From NCBI GenBank assembly GCA_003563865.1, contig PWTP01000078.1:1-7051 (forward strand): DNA of 7,051 nucleotides, given 5' to 3'. The DNA is from Dehalococcoidia bacterium. Lineage in GTDB: Bacteria > Chloroflexota > Dehalococcoidia > Dehalococcoidales > CSSed11-197. This document shows, in pieces, positions 1-6,075 of the stretch. A program made the translations under genes and the position numbers. Every line of letters starts with the position of its first letter. Position 1 is the first letter of the stretch. Under the pieces are notes generated by a model. The model had not been told where the DNA came from. It saw nothing but the letters and a program-made list of their open reading frames with translations, and ran no database searches.

Positions 1-611
1 ATCTCTTCCCCTTCTTTACGCATGTCGCCCAGCACTTCATCAATCAAGCCATACTCTTTGCTTTGCTCAGGATTCAAGTAGCAATCCCGGTCGGTATCGC
101 GGGTAATTTTCTCTACTGATTGACCGGTATTCTGCGAAAGGATATGACGGATAACATCCTGCAATCTCAATATTTCCCGGGCAGCAATTTCAATATCTGA
201 CGCCTGCCCCCGTGCACTGCTTACAGGCTGGTGCATGTGAATGGTGGAATGGGGCAACGCATACCTTTTGCCTTTTGCTCCTGAGCACAACAAAACGGTA
301 GCCATGCTGGCGGTCACCCCCATGCACACGGTGGAGACCTCGGGCCGTATTAGCTGCATGGTATCATAAATTGCCAGGCCTGAAGAAATTATGCCTCCGG
401 GAGAGTTTATATAAAGCTGGATGTCCTTTTCCGGTTCCTCTCTGTCCAGATATAAAAGCTGGGCAATTACCACATTGGCCAGCTGGTCGTCGATGGGAGA
501 GCCCAGAATAATGATGCGCTCTTTCAGTAAAAGGGAATAGATATCAAAGGCCCGCTCGCCTCTGGCCCCGCTCTCTACTACCATGGGTATAACATTTTCC
601 GGTCCGGTCAT
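1..611 (-). CDS. clpP: ATP-dependent Clp protease proteolytic subunit ClpP (3' end cut by window edge)
   Basis: ClpP is the serine peptidase that forms the double-heptamer barrel of the cytoplasmic Clp protease and degrades proteins fed to it by ClpX, ClpA or ClpC. The 203 visible residues cover essentially the whole fold. They include the N-terminal PMVVES segment, LYINSPGG near residues 66-73, and the triad Ser102 (in GVTASMA), His127 (in HMHQP) and Asp176 (in TDRDCYLN). The Ser-His and His-Asp spacings of 25 and 49 residues equal those of E. coli ClpP (S97, H122, D171). The protein continues as [17 protein letters not shown] to the edge, so only a few residues and the stop are missing. The start at 611 is supported by AAGGAGG six bases upstream; Met10 would lack this site. 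It lies on the same strand as the sigma factor gene, with 194 bases between the two. A clpX partner is not visible and could lie beyond the left edge. Confidence 0.97.
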   Translation of the reverse strand, partial: MTGPENVIPMVVESGARGERAFDIYSLLLKERIIILGSPIDDQLANVVIAQLLYLDREEPEKDIQLYINSPGGIISSGLAIYDTMQLIRPEVSTVCMGVTASMATVLLCSGAKGKRYALPHSTIHMHQPVSSARGQASDIEIAAREILRLQDVIRHILSQNTGQSVEKITRDTDRDCYLNPEQSKEYGLIDEVLGDMRKEGEE

Positions 612-617
612 TGCTTT

Positions 618-624
618 CCTCCTT
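618..624 (-). promoter_or_regulatory. Ribosome-binding site of clpP
   Basis: On the minus strand AAGGAGG stands six bases before the ATG at 611. It is a near-perfect Shine-Dalgarno sequence and fixes the clpP start at this ATG rather than at the internal Met10. Confidence 0.85.
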
Positions 625-655
625 GGCCTTATCTCCTGCCACATGATTGCTGCTT

Positions 656-778
656 TCACTTCTTTTTCTTCCGGCCTTTCTTGAGGTAAACTGGCGTTTT
701 CTTTAATGTTTTTCGCTCTGTATGTTTATCCCTCTTTTCCTTAAACGTCTCATGGATAAACTTGAAGAGCGGTAGCAT
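656..778 (-). CDS. Possible 40-residue lysine-rich small protein between rpoD and clpP
   Basis: This is an unrecognised short ORF in the gap between the sigma factor stop (806) and clpP. It starts with ATG 27 bases after the rpoD stop and ends with TGA 44 bases before the clpP ATG. The product begins [18 protein letters not shown] and ends KKGRKKKK, with basic residues throughout the second half. There is no clear Shine-Dalgarno before the ATG, and in-frame codons upstream run into a stop, so no earlier start exists. Position, orientation and spacing would suit a co-transcribed small basic protein. However, an A-rich spacer can also give such an ORF by chance, since AAA and AAG codons dominate. 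Function unknown. Confidence 0.3.
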   Translation of the reverse strand: MLPLFKFIHETFKEKRDKHTERKTLKKTPVYLKKGRKKKK

Positions 779-805
779 TGTTATAAATTACAGATATTTA
801 CGGTT

Positions 806-2122
806 CTATCGCTCCAGATAATCTTTAAGCTTCCGGCTTCGAGTGGGGTGGCGTAGTCTTCTGAGCGCCTTGGCTTCAATCTGGCGGATGCGCTCTCGGG
901 TTAAATTGAACTCTGTACCCACTTCTTCCAGTGTGCGGCTTCGCCCATCTGCAAGGCCAAATCTAAGCTGGATTATTCGTCGTTCACGGGGGTTAATGCT
1001 GAAAAGCACCTCTTCAACCTGTTCTTTTAAGAGTTGTCTAGAGGCAGCAACGAGGGGTGACAGGGCATTCTGGTCCTCTATAAAGTCACCCAAACGGCTA
1101 TCTCCCTCCTCACCCACTGGCGCCTCCAGTGAGATAGGGATCTGTGATACCTTCATTATCTCCCTTATTTTATCCGGGGATAGTTCTAGTTTATCGCCGA
1201 TTTCCTTAGCGGTAGGCTCACGACCATGTTCCTGCGCAAGGTGGCGGCTGGCCTTCAGGAGCTTATTGATAGTCTCAACCATGTGAACCGGTATTCGGAT
1301 AGTGCGCGACTGATCGGCAATAGACCGGGTGATGGCCTGTCGGATCCACCAGGTGGCATAGGTGCTGAATTTGTAACCCCGGTGATAATCAAATTTTTTT
1401 ACAGCTCTGATGAGTCCCAGGTTTCCTTCCTGAAAGAGGTCTAAAAGAGACATGCCACGCCCGATATGCTTTTTGGCAACACTGACAACCAGTCGCAGGT
1501 TAGCCTCAATAAGGTGTTTTTCGGATTCCTCGGCCTCACGCTCAATATTCTTAAGATACCGGTTTAGCTGTTGCTCGTTTACTTTAATAGATTCTACGAA
1601 AACCTGATCCTCGGCAAGCTCTTCAATCTGCCCCAAGGCGATATCATCAGGTATTGCATTAAGTACTTCTTCAGGGAGCAGTCTTATATTTAGAGAAATG
1701 TTTATAAGTTCCTGCTCGGATTCTGCCGGGCTTCTTTCAGTTTTGGCAGCAATAGACTGAGTGTATTTTTGATCAATTTCATCAATCAGGTTCTTTTGTA
1801 CGGCTGGTTCGGTTATTGCTTCTTTAAAAAAGTTGCATTCCTTTAGCCCGAGTGCCTCCCGGAAGAGGCAAAGTGTGGAGCGTGCATTGCCGAGATCGAT
1901 AAGCATGTTTAACACCAGTTGAATAGGTTTTGGAGTAGTGCCGTACTTATCAATAAAACCTTCTTTGATCTCCTTGACACGTTTGCCTGCCTCTATTTTC
2001 CGAGCCAGCTTCTTTTCATCCTCAGCGGATATGAGGGGCACCCTGCCAATTTCATGGAGGTACATAAGGACCGGGTCATCAATTATCCCGGGTTCTTCCA
2101 TGACTATTTCCTCTTTTGCCAT
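806..2122 (-). CDS. rpoD: Primary-type RNA polymerase sigma factor (RpoD/SigA, group 1-like)
   Basis: This sigma-70 family factor directs RNA polymerase to -10/-35 promoters and is probably the housekeeping sigma. Numbering here is from the alternative upstream ATG at 2146 (446 residues). Region 1.2 is near 22-52 ([18 protein letters not shown]). A non-conserved insertion spans about 55-205. Regions 2.1-2.4 are near 209-285, with [34 protein letters not shown] and the -10 helix ending in RTIRIP. Region 3 is near 286-345, the 3.2 finger [13 protein letters not shown] at 346-358, and region 4 about 372-440, with the -35 helix-turn-helix [20 protein letters not shown] and the typical primary-sigma ending SRKLKDYLE. 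Region 1.1 is absent. The ATG at 2122 (residue 9) is preferred because AAGGA stands six bases before it, while the ATG at 2146 has no good site. The DksA/TraR-like gene is upstream and clpP downstream, both on the same strand. Confidence 0.96.
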   Translation of the reverse strand: MAKEEIVMEEPGIIDDPVLMYLHEIGRVPLISAEDEKKLARKIEAGKRVKEIKEGFIDKYGTTPKPIQLVLNMLIDLGNARSTLCLFREALGLKECNFFKEAITEPAVQKNLIDEIDQKYTQSIAAKTERSPAESEQELINISLNIRLLPEEVLNAIPDDIALGQIEELAEDQVFVESIKVNEQQLNRYLKNIEREAEESEKHLIEANLRLVVSVAKKHIGRGMSLLDLFQEGNLGLIRAVKKFDYHRGYKFSTYATWWIRQAITRSIADQSRTIRIPVHMVETINKLLKASRHLAQEHGREPTAKEIGDKLELSPDKIREIMKVSQIPISLEAPVGEEGDSRLGDFIEDQNALSPLVAASRQLLKEQVEEVLFSINPRERRIIQLRFGLADGRSRTLEEVGTEFNLTRERIRQIEAKALRRLRHPTRSRKLKDYLER

Positions 2123-2128
2123 TATGTT

Positions 2129-2133
2129 TCCTT
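2129..2133 (-). promoter_or_regulatory. Ribosome-binding site deciding the rpoD start
   Basis: AAGGA on the minus strand lies six bases before the ATG at 2122. The first in-frame ATG, at 2146, is preceded only by GCTAGCGGG, so translation most likely begins at 2122 and gives a 438-residue sigma factor. Confidence 0.6.
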
Positions 2134-2146
2134 TTTGAGTTTTCAT

Positions 2147-2541
2147 CCCGCTAGCCGTTTATCAAGTACAAAAAGTCATTATCTTTTTCGGCCGTTGACC
2201 CGTTTCTTCGTTACTATTTTTGACAACTCGCTTCATCTACTTGAAGTTTCCCTCCCTTCCGCAGTAATTACAAACACCCAGTTGGTTACAATCGATGAAC
2301 CAATAATTCACCCATCTGTCTACCGCCAACACCGCTATCGTACCGATGGAGTCAATGCTAATAAAATTACCTTAGGAGGCAAGTGCCTCTGCCAAGATGG
2401 AAGGCCTTTTCTTACACCTTCGTATTCGCAGGAAGCGTTATAACGCAACAAGCTGACTTTCTCTTCGTTTCTCCGGCTCATCGTCTCTCAATCAGCGCCA
2501 CGTATGTGAACACAATCATCTCTTCAAATACTGACGCCGCA
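2147..2541. other. Long leader/spacer upstream of rpoD, no convincing gene
   Basis: No gene in this stretch can be supported. It should hold the rpoD promoter and leader if rpoD is transcribed on its own, but I find no clean -35/-10 pair. A 48-residue minus-strand ORF (2335-2481) has only a weak ribosome-binding site, and a plus-strand ORF running from 2383 to 2643 is probably antisense noise. A perfect 12-base palindrome (2435-2446) and a spaced 6-bp inverted repeat (TTGGTT at 2282-2287, AACCAA at 2298-2303) are the only symmetric elements noticed. Confidence 0.5.
2435..2446. repeat. Perfect 12-base palindrome upstream of rpoD
   Basis: GCGTTATAACGC reads identically on both strands, about 310 bases before the rpoD start. 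It could be a binding site for a dimeric repressor or overlap a -10 element (TATAAC on either strand). No matching -35 is visible on either strand, and a single 12-base palindrome can be chance. Confidence 0.25.
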
Positions 2542-2658
2542 TTATTTCACTTTCCTGCCAGGACTCTTTTGTCGCTTTTTGCTGCTGGATTTGTCAGCTG
2601 TTTTAAATTCCTTGTGGTACTCCAGCTTTTGCTGCCTCTTTAAGGATTTACGACTCAT
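2542..2658 (-). CDS. Possible 38-residue strongly basic small protein upstream of rpoD
   Basis: This is an unrecognised short ORF with ATG at 2658 and TAA at 2542. The product begins MSRKSLKRQQKLEYHKEF and ends KKRQKSPGRKVK. Nearly 40 percent of residues are Lys or Arg, with few hydrophobic ones, which suggests a nucleic-acid- or ribosome-binding peptide if it is real. The minus-strand sequence GGGAGG lies five bases before the ATG, a good Shine-Dalgarno, and this is the main support. It sits between the DksA/TraR-like gene and rpoD on the same strand. The opposite strand carries an 86-codon ORF rich in Phe and Leu across the same bases, as expected opposite Lys codons; its GTG is only three bases after its AGGAGG. 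Function unknown. Confidence 0.4.
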   Translation of the reverse strand: MSRKSLKRQQKLEYHKEFKTADKSSSKKRQKSPGRKVK

Positions 2659-2714
2659 TGATCCCTCCCGCCTTTCTACTTTCAGTTCAACAGCTTCCTG
2701 ATCTCAAGTGTATG

Positions 2715-2738
2715 AGCTAATGCACCTTTGCATTAGCT
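2715..2738. repeat. 10-bp perfect hairpin between the DksA/TraR-like gene and rpoD
   Basis: AGCTAATGCA and TGCATTAGCT are exact reverse complements around the four-base loop CCTT. Neither strand has a T-run after the stem, so it is not a classic intrinsic terminator. On the minus strand it follows the possible terminator at 2751-2773 and precedes the 38-residue ORF, so it could mark an RNA 3' end or the leader of the next transcript. Confidence 0.45.
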
Positions 2739-2750
2739 AAAGCGTAAATA

Positions 2751-2773
2751 AATTAGCCGTTACGGCTTTAATT
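2751..2773 (-). terminator. Possible weak intrinsic terminator of the DksA/TraR-like gene
   Basis: About 50 bases after the stop codon, the minus-strand RNA can form a nine-bp stem (AATTA plus GCCG with CGGC plus TAATT) with a two-base bulge and a UAA loop. The U-rich stretch UAUUUA follows. The stem is short and the U-tract imperfect, so the call is tentative. A second AGCCG just upstream (plus-strand CGGCT at 2779-2783) could compete for the same CGGCT. Confidence 0.35.
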
Positions 2774-2823
2774 TCTTTCGGCTATTACCCTTCTCTTAAA
2801 ATCCGAGAGGTTGACATTGCCCC

Positions 2824-3234
2824 TTATTGCTTTCCTGTTGCGTTTGTTGCCAGATAATTCATTGCTTGAGTCGTCCAACGGCTTTGCTTTTTCTGCAGGT
2901 CCACACATTTCCGGCAGAGGCTAGCCTCAAGGAGCGCTTCTAACCGGGCGGGGTCAATCGCCTGCCTGCAGCCGTCACATATGCCATAGGTTCCCTCATC
3001 AAGTTTCCGTAAAGTATGCTCCACCCCGGACAGACGATCCTTAAACGTTTGTTTGAAAGCCGCCCCCTTTTCCATCTCGGCGGAACCGTCAGCTGCTTCC
3101 GTGATCTTGCTGAAGGCGTTTCCTTCTCTATCATCTTTAGAGAAATTCTCATCTTCCATCTGCCGCAGTTTCTCGGCTAAACGTTCCCTTTCCTTTTCAA
3201 AATAAGAACGGAGCTGGACCTGTTTTATATCCAT
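2824..3234 (-). CDS. DksA/TraR-family C4 zinc-finger transcription regulator
   Basis: The 136-residue product matches the DksA/TraR family, whose members insert a coiled coil into the secondary channel of RNA polymerase and, in studied cases, modulate initiation with or without ppGpp. An N-terminal charged helix (about residues 4-30, EKERERLAEKLRQ) and a second helix (about 60-80, FKQTFKDRLSGVEHTLRKLD) would form the coiled coil. The acidic loop between them (SKDDREGNAFSKITEAADGS) corresponds to the functional tip. The zinc finger follows, GTYGICDGCRQAIDPARLEA then SLCRKC, with cysteines 86, 89, 107 and 110 as C-x2-C-x17-C-x2-C. The length is that of a short DksA-like protein. The start at 3234 is preceded by GAGG at eight bases. 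It reads toward rpoD on the same strand, but about 700 bases and a possible terminator separate them, so co-transcription is uncertain. Which polymerase promoters it acts on cannot be read from the sequence. Confidence 0.9.
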   Translation of the reverse strand: MDIKQVQLRSYFEKERERLAEKLRQMEDENFSKDDREGNAFSKITEAADGSAEMEKGAAFKQTFKDRLSGVEHTLRKLDEGTYGICDGCRQAIDPARLEALLEASLCRKCVDLQKKQSRWTTQAMNYLATNATGKQ

Positions 3235-3383
3235 AACTTTGACCTCGCCTATCTTCTGGCACTAACCGGTTCCCCCGTCTGCGAGAGGGCAGTAGCACGC
3301 CATCCACCTGCTAAAATCAGAAACAGGTGCGGTTGCAGTTTTAACATTCGATGTAATCTGCGGCTTTAACACCGGCAATAGCG

Positions 3384-3503
3384 TCACAGAGTGCCGCTCA
3401 CAACGTCAACTGCTCTAATCTCATTGGCCTGCTCGATTGATGCGGACATCTTTGCAGGCTTTCGCCGGGCTGTTTTTAGTAGAACAAGGGTTCTTTTTGT
3501 CAC
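3384..3503 (-). CDS. Possible 39-residue ORF, perhaps the front of a frameshifted gene
   Basis: This is an unrecognised ORF with GTG at 3503 and TGA at 3384. GGAGG lies five bases before the GTG, and another GTG two codons upstream is in frame. The product starts VTKRTLVLLKTARRKPAKMS and ends IRAVDVVSGTL. Directly at its stop, another frame continues with CDAIAGVKAADYIEC to a TAA at 3341-3343 with gene-like composition. A single-base change near 3385-3395 would join both into about 54 residues. It could be a small gene, a degraded gene, or chance. It reads toward the DksA/TraR-like gene, ending about 150 bases before it. Confidence 0.27.
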   Translation of the reverse strand: MTKRTLVLLKTARRKPAKMSASIEQANEIRAVDVVSGTL

Positions 3504-3718
3504 CTTCACCTCCCCGGTGCTCTAACAGCAAATGGTAGCGCATCGGTTTATTGTTTATTCCGGTACACTGACCGGTCGCTAATAAGAACGAGCAGACGGT
3601 ATACTTTCGCGAAAACAGTTAGCAGGTTTAGAAAACGCCCTTAATCTTTGCGGGGAGAAGATAACTGGTGGGCAGTTAGTCTTACAGGGTGTGTTATAAA
3701 AGCAGATGATTCGCTGCG

Positions 3719-3808
3719 CTAAAGTAGCGGTAAGTCTAAATGAAGCAGGCGTCTGCCTGAGCGCCCGGTAGTTGTTCTATTGACGATACGATATGGGGAT
3801 ATGCTCAT
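3719..3808 (-). CDS. Possible 29-residue ORF with strong ribosome-binding site
   Basis: ATG at 3808 is preceded by a perfect AGGAGG (minus strand, 3816-3821) at seven bases, which is the only strong argument for it. The product begins MSISPYRIVNRTTTGRSG and has no recognisable motif. It overlaps the end of the 3777-3902 ORF in another frame, an arrangement resembling translational coupling. Without homologs it may equally be chance. Confidence 0.18.
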   Translation of the reverse strand: MSISPYRIVNRTTTGRSGRRLLHLDLPLL

Positions 3809-3902
3809 ACACAGACCTCCTGTCAGCCTCGATTCGACACAAAAACTGAAGAATACTGGTACTAGATAAACCTTCAAAATCCTGAATTCGTATCAATTCC
3901 AT
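3777..3902 (-). CDS. Possible 41-residue hypothetical ORF
   Basis: This ORF begins at an ATG (3902) preceded by AGAGGA at five bases and ends with TAG. The same frame is open further upstream to an ATG at 3971, but that start has no ribosome-binding site. The product starts MELIRIQDFEGLSSTSILQF and ends with YEHIPISYRQ. I recognise no domain. It follows the pckA-like gene on the same strand after a gap of 389 bases that contains a strong hairpin, so it is unlikely to share its transcript. Confidence 0.25.
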   Translation of the reverse strand: MELIRIQDFEGLSSTSILQFLCRIEADRRSVYEHIPISYRQ

Positions 3903-4140
3903 TGTATTCCTCTGAACACCTTCGGTCAAGCGCAGGAAAAGAGGTTTGGGCAAGTTTGCGGTGATTGGCATACCGTAGCAATGAGTTCCGGGGCTTGATC
4001 ATGGCTTTTCAAGACAATACCGTTTAACTCGATTATGATATCGTTTGCGCCACCCGAGGCTACAGGCTAAAGAAGCTTGGCGTCTACAAGCAAAAGGGGC
4101 CTGGATGCAAATCATCGCCGCACATATTCTGTCGTGCAGC

Positions 4141-4177
4141 AGGCAGCAAATTTAAAACCAAGTTAAATTTGCTGCCT
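4141..4177. repeat. Perfect 15-bp inverted repeat (hairpin) downstream of pckA
   Basis: The left arm AGGCAGCAAATTTAA (4141-4155) and the right arm TTAAATTTGCTGCCT (4163-4177) are exact reverse complements around a seven-base loop. No T-run follows on either strand, so it is not a textbook terminator. Lying 115 bases after the pckA stop on the minus strand, it could still define or protect the 3' end of that transcript. It could also be a small palindromic repeat or half of a mobile element's ends. Confidence 0.7.
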
Positions 4178-4291
4178 CAGATAGTAAGCCTTGAACTAAG
4201 CATTATCGAGCCTCGCCAGTAATCCACACTCACCTATTGAAACCAGGGGCGAACCAACGTTCAGGTAGAAAGCCCGAACTTTCATGTTTTA

Positions 4292-5881
4292 CTAAAAAAC
4301 ATTTCTGATATCAGGATAGAGGCTGCTACCCAGTTGCTCTACAGCTTCATGCCTGATTTTATTAAGTACTCTATTCTTTTCATCAAAGTCCGCCACTGAG
4401 TAGAGCTTCTCCGGGTGCAGGTAAATATCATCCACAAACCTGATAGCCTTGGGCACTTCAAAGCCTGCAGGTGAATCTGTCCAATTTTCAAGGCCTCCCC
4501 TCAGCAACGAATCCAGTATCGCCATAGTGAATTCGAGCTTAATGTCTTTGTAACGTTCCCCTTCACCGATTCCACCGGTGTTTATCAGGTAGTAATTTAA
4601 CCCGGGAATGCCCTGAATTATTTCATAAAATTTATTGGCATGATCGGCCAGGTCGCCGGCTACAAAGGGGTCATAGAAAAACTCGCTTCTAATCTTTCCG
4701 GCCTGAGTCGGGTCACCGGCAGAAGACTCCATCGCCTGTCCCAGGGCCATCAAGGCTGCTGCCTGTTCACGAGTCAGCCTTGATATGGCAGGAATCAGCG
4801 GCCCTCTGGTGATGATAATCAGATTATCGATATTATCCACATTGATATAAGGGCTGGCATGCATGAAATCGTGTCTTAGTATCACAGCCCTGCCGTTGGA
4901 GGTTCTACCCAGATTTTCAAAGTCAAATTCTCCATCCTCGTCCACATAAACGTTTTCTAAAATAGTTTGCCGCTTCAATAACCCGTAATATATTTCCATT
5001 TGCTCCCCGGGATTGACCCCCTCGGTTTTAACAAATACCCCGCCAGCTTCAAAGCCATGGAAAGAGCCATCAGGCATGAGTGTCCCGCCGTCATCTTGAA
5101 CAAGCCACGATTTTTCCCTGTTTTTTCTGGCCAGGATCTTGCAGGTTGTAGTTGTCTTTCCATTAGCACTCAAGGCGATAAGCAAAGTCCTTTTTGTATG
5201 ATAGTCGCCATGCACCGACTGAAGACAGTCTTCCCTGCAACCGGCATGCAGGAATATGCCGCCCTTCCTGGTTTTGGCTGCCCAGTCCTCTGCGGCGAAA
5301 ACCCCTTTTTTATATTCGCCTATGTAATTGCCATTCCGAATTATCTTCACAAACCTGCCGCCATCCAGCATGGCCAACCGTATCGTGATATCTTTCTCCG
5401 GAAGTGGTTTGGGTTTATTGGCCTTAAAAGCCGCATCAGCGAAAAACAGGATTTGGTAGGTCGGCTCTTTTACTGCACCACCAGGGGGGATAAAGAGGTT
5501 TTTCCCACCGGCAGCGATATGGGCGAAGCGTTCGGGGACAATCAGGCGCACTGTTGTCTTGCTATTTACCTCACCTACAGTTCTGTCAACGGAAATCAAA
5601 CGCTCTCCAGAAAGAGCCTCTTCGCACTGGGACAATAGCCTTTGCTCGTCCATGCCGTAGGCAGAGTCAACGCTGTTTTTGGTGAACATGGCTGACCTGG
5701 AGGCAGGTTCACTTTCAGCAACGTAATTGTCATATCTGGTCTTTATAACACCGGGCTCTTTCTCAACAAGCTGCCTTAGCGCTTCGTCGGGTGGATTATC
5801 CAGCAACCTGTTTTCAGCTATCGCTTTTTCTCTTATCCGTCCAGCAGCACGGGCAAACTCCTCCAATTCGAAGCTGTGCAT
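4292..5881 (-). CDS. pckA: Divergent phosphoenolpyruvate carboxykinase, ATP-type family
   Basis: Family members interconvert oxaloacetate plus ATP and PEP plus CO2 plus ADP in the cytoplasm, serving gluconeogenesis or, in some anaerobes, CO2 fixation onto PEP. The 529 residues match the usual length of about 520-540. Conserved pieces in order are: SVDRTVGE near 97-104; YIGEYKKGVF at 186-195 (active-site lysines of the YAGEIKKSIF motif); FLHAGC near 210-215, with the metal-binding His212; the nucleotide loop ALSANGKTTTT at 236-246; VQDDGG at 261-266 (metal-binding Asp); TSNGRAVI with Arg331; ITRGPLIPAISRLTREQA, the counterpart of PPISKLTPEQA; and YLINTGGIGEGERY, the counterpart of NTGWTGGPYG. 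The loop departs from GLSGTGKTT: its first and fourth-position residues are Ala instead of Gly. The usual TGRSPKDKF segment near the N-terminus is not obvious. AAGGAGG eight bases before the ATG supports this start. No neighbour is metabolically related. Activity is inferred from family; the divergence leaves room for a changed role. Confidence 0.85.
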   Translation of the reverse strand: MHSFELEEFARAAGRIREKAIAENRLLDNPPDEALRQLVEKEPGVIKTRYDNYVAESEPASRSAMFTKNSVDSAYGMDEQRLLSQCEEALSGERLISVDRTVGEVNSKTTVRLIVPERFAHIAAGGKNLFIPPGGAVKEPTYQILFFADAAFKANKPKPLPEKDITIRLAMLDGGRFVKIIRNGNYIGEYKKGVFAAEDWAAKTRKGGIFLHAGCREDCLQSVHGDYHTKRTLLIALSANGKTTTTCKILARKNREKSWLVQDDGGTLMPDGSFHGFEAGGVFVKTEGVNPGEQMEIYYGLLKRQTILENVYVDEDGEFDFENLGRTSNGRAVILRHDFMHASPYINVDNIDNLIIITRGPLIPAISRLTREQAAALMALGQAMESSAGDPTQAGKIRSEFFYDPFVAGDLADHANKFYEIIQGIPGLNYYLINTGGIGEGERYKDIKLEFTMAILDSLLRGGLENWTDSPAGFEVPKAIRFVDDIYLHPEKLYSVADFDEKNRVLNKIRHEAVEQLGSSLYPDIRNVF

Positions 5882-5889
5882 TTAAATCG

Positions 5890-5896
5890 CCTCCTT
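5890..5896 (-). promoter_or_regulatory. Ribosome-binding site of pckA
   Basis: AAGGAGG on the minus strand, eight bases before the ATG at 5881, is a full-strength Shine-Dalgarno and fixes the start of the 529-residue protein. Confidence 0.85.
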
Positions 5897-6066
5897 TCTC
5901 TTTTTATTTCACCTAGACTATTTATTGGCTTAAATGCTGCCGGAGGTTGTTCATCTGAGCACTTTCAAAAGGTCGATGAGAATCATCTCGTAACTGCTGG
6001 CCGCATTGCAAAAAATTCCTTAGCCGAGGTTGACGCGAAGACCGGGATAAGAAGAACTCTTGCGAA

Positions 6067-6075
6067 ATTATACCA
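6067..6075 (-). promoter_or_regulatory. Likely extended -10 promoter of pckA
   Basis: The minus strand reads TGGTATAAT, a perfect extended -10 (TGn plus TATAAT). No TTGACA-like -35 stands at 16-18 bases, which extended -10 promoters tolerate. Transcription would start near 6060, giving a leader of about 180 bases before the pckA ATG. Promoter function is inferred. Confidence 0.5.

Larger units (their letters stand above)
3235..4291. other. Gene-poor 1.05-kb region with only tiny candidate ORFs
   Basis: Between the DksA/TraR-like gene and the pckA-like gene no ORF longer than about 64 codons is open from a plausible start. Three very short minus-strand ORFs with good Shine-Dalgarno sequences lie here (3384-3503, 3777-3902, 3719-3808), and a perfect 15-bp inverted repeat stands at 4141-4177. 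A plus-strand frame stays open from about 4028 to 4221 but has no start codon. The mix of ribosome-binding sites, short ORFs and an apparent frame change suggests eroded coding DNA, though a set of small unannotated genes is also possible. Confidence 0.5.

Noticed and set aside
1919..2443. Plus-strand ORF of 174 codons opposite the start of rpoD
   Set aside because: Its first 200 bases are antisense to the well-supported sigma factor, it has no recognisable domain and no good ribosome-binding site.
2335..2481. Minus-strand ORF of 48 codons starting MSRRNEEK upstream of rpoD
   Set aside because: Only a weak GAGA precedes the ATG and the product shows no motif.
2383..2643. Plus-strand ORF of 86 codons with a hydrophobic C-terminus and an AGGAGG ahead of GTG
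   Set aside because: The spacing to the GTG is only three bases, the AGGAGG is part of a short hairpin (GAGGC, AAGT, GCCTC), and its Phe/Leu richness is what appears opposite the Lys codons of the 2542-2658 ORF. The choice between the two strands is not certain.
3426..3476. Plus-strand inverted repeat (GCCTGC with GCAGGC) followed by a T5 run, resembling a terminator
   Set aside because: The T-run is about 17 bases after the stem, no plus-strand gene lies upstream, and the region overlaps a possible minus-strand ORF.
3421..3515. Possible GEMM-like (c-di-GMP) riboswitch suggested by GGCGAAAGCC and TGCAAAG on the minus strand
   Set aside because: Only isolated short motifs match; the conserved second hairpin and closing sequences are not there.
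4028..4221. Plus-strand open frame without a start codon
   Set aside because: No ATG, GTG or TTG with a ribosome-binding site and no recognised domain; kept only as a hint of decay in the region.
5000..5638. Plus-strand ORF of 212 codons
   Set aside because: It is entirely antisense to pckA, whose motifs are clear in the other frame.
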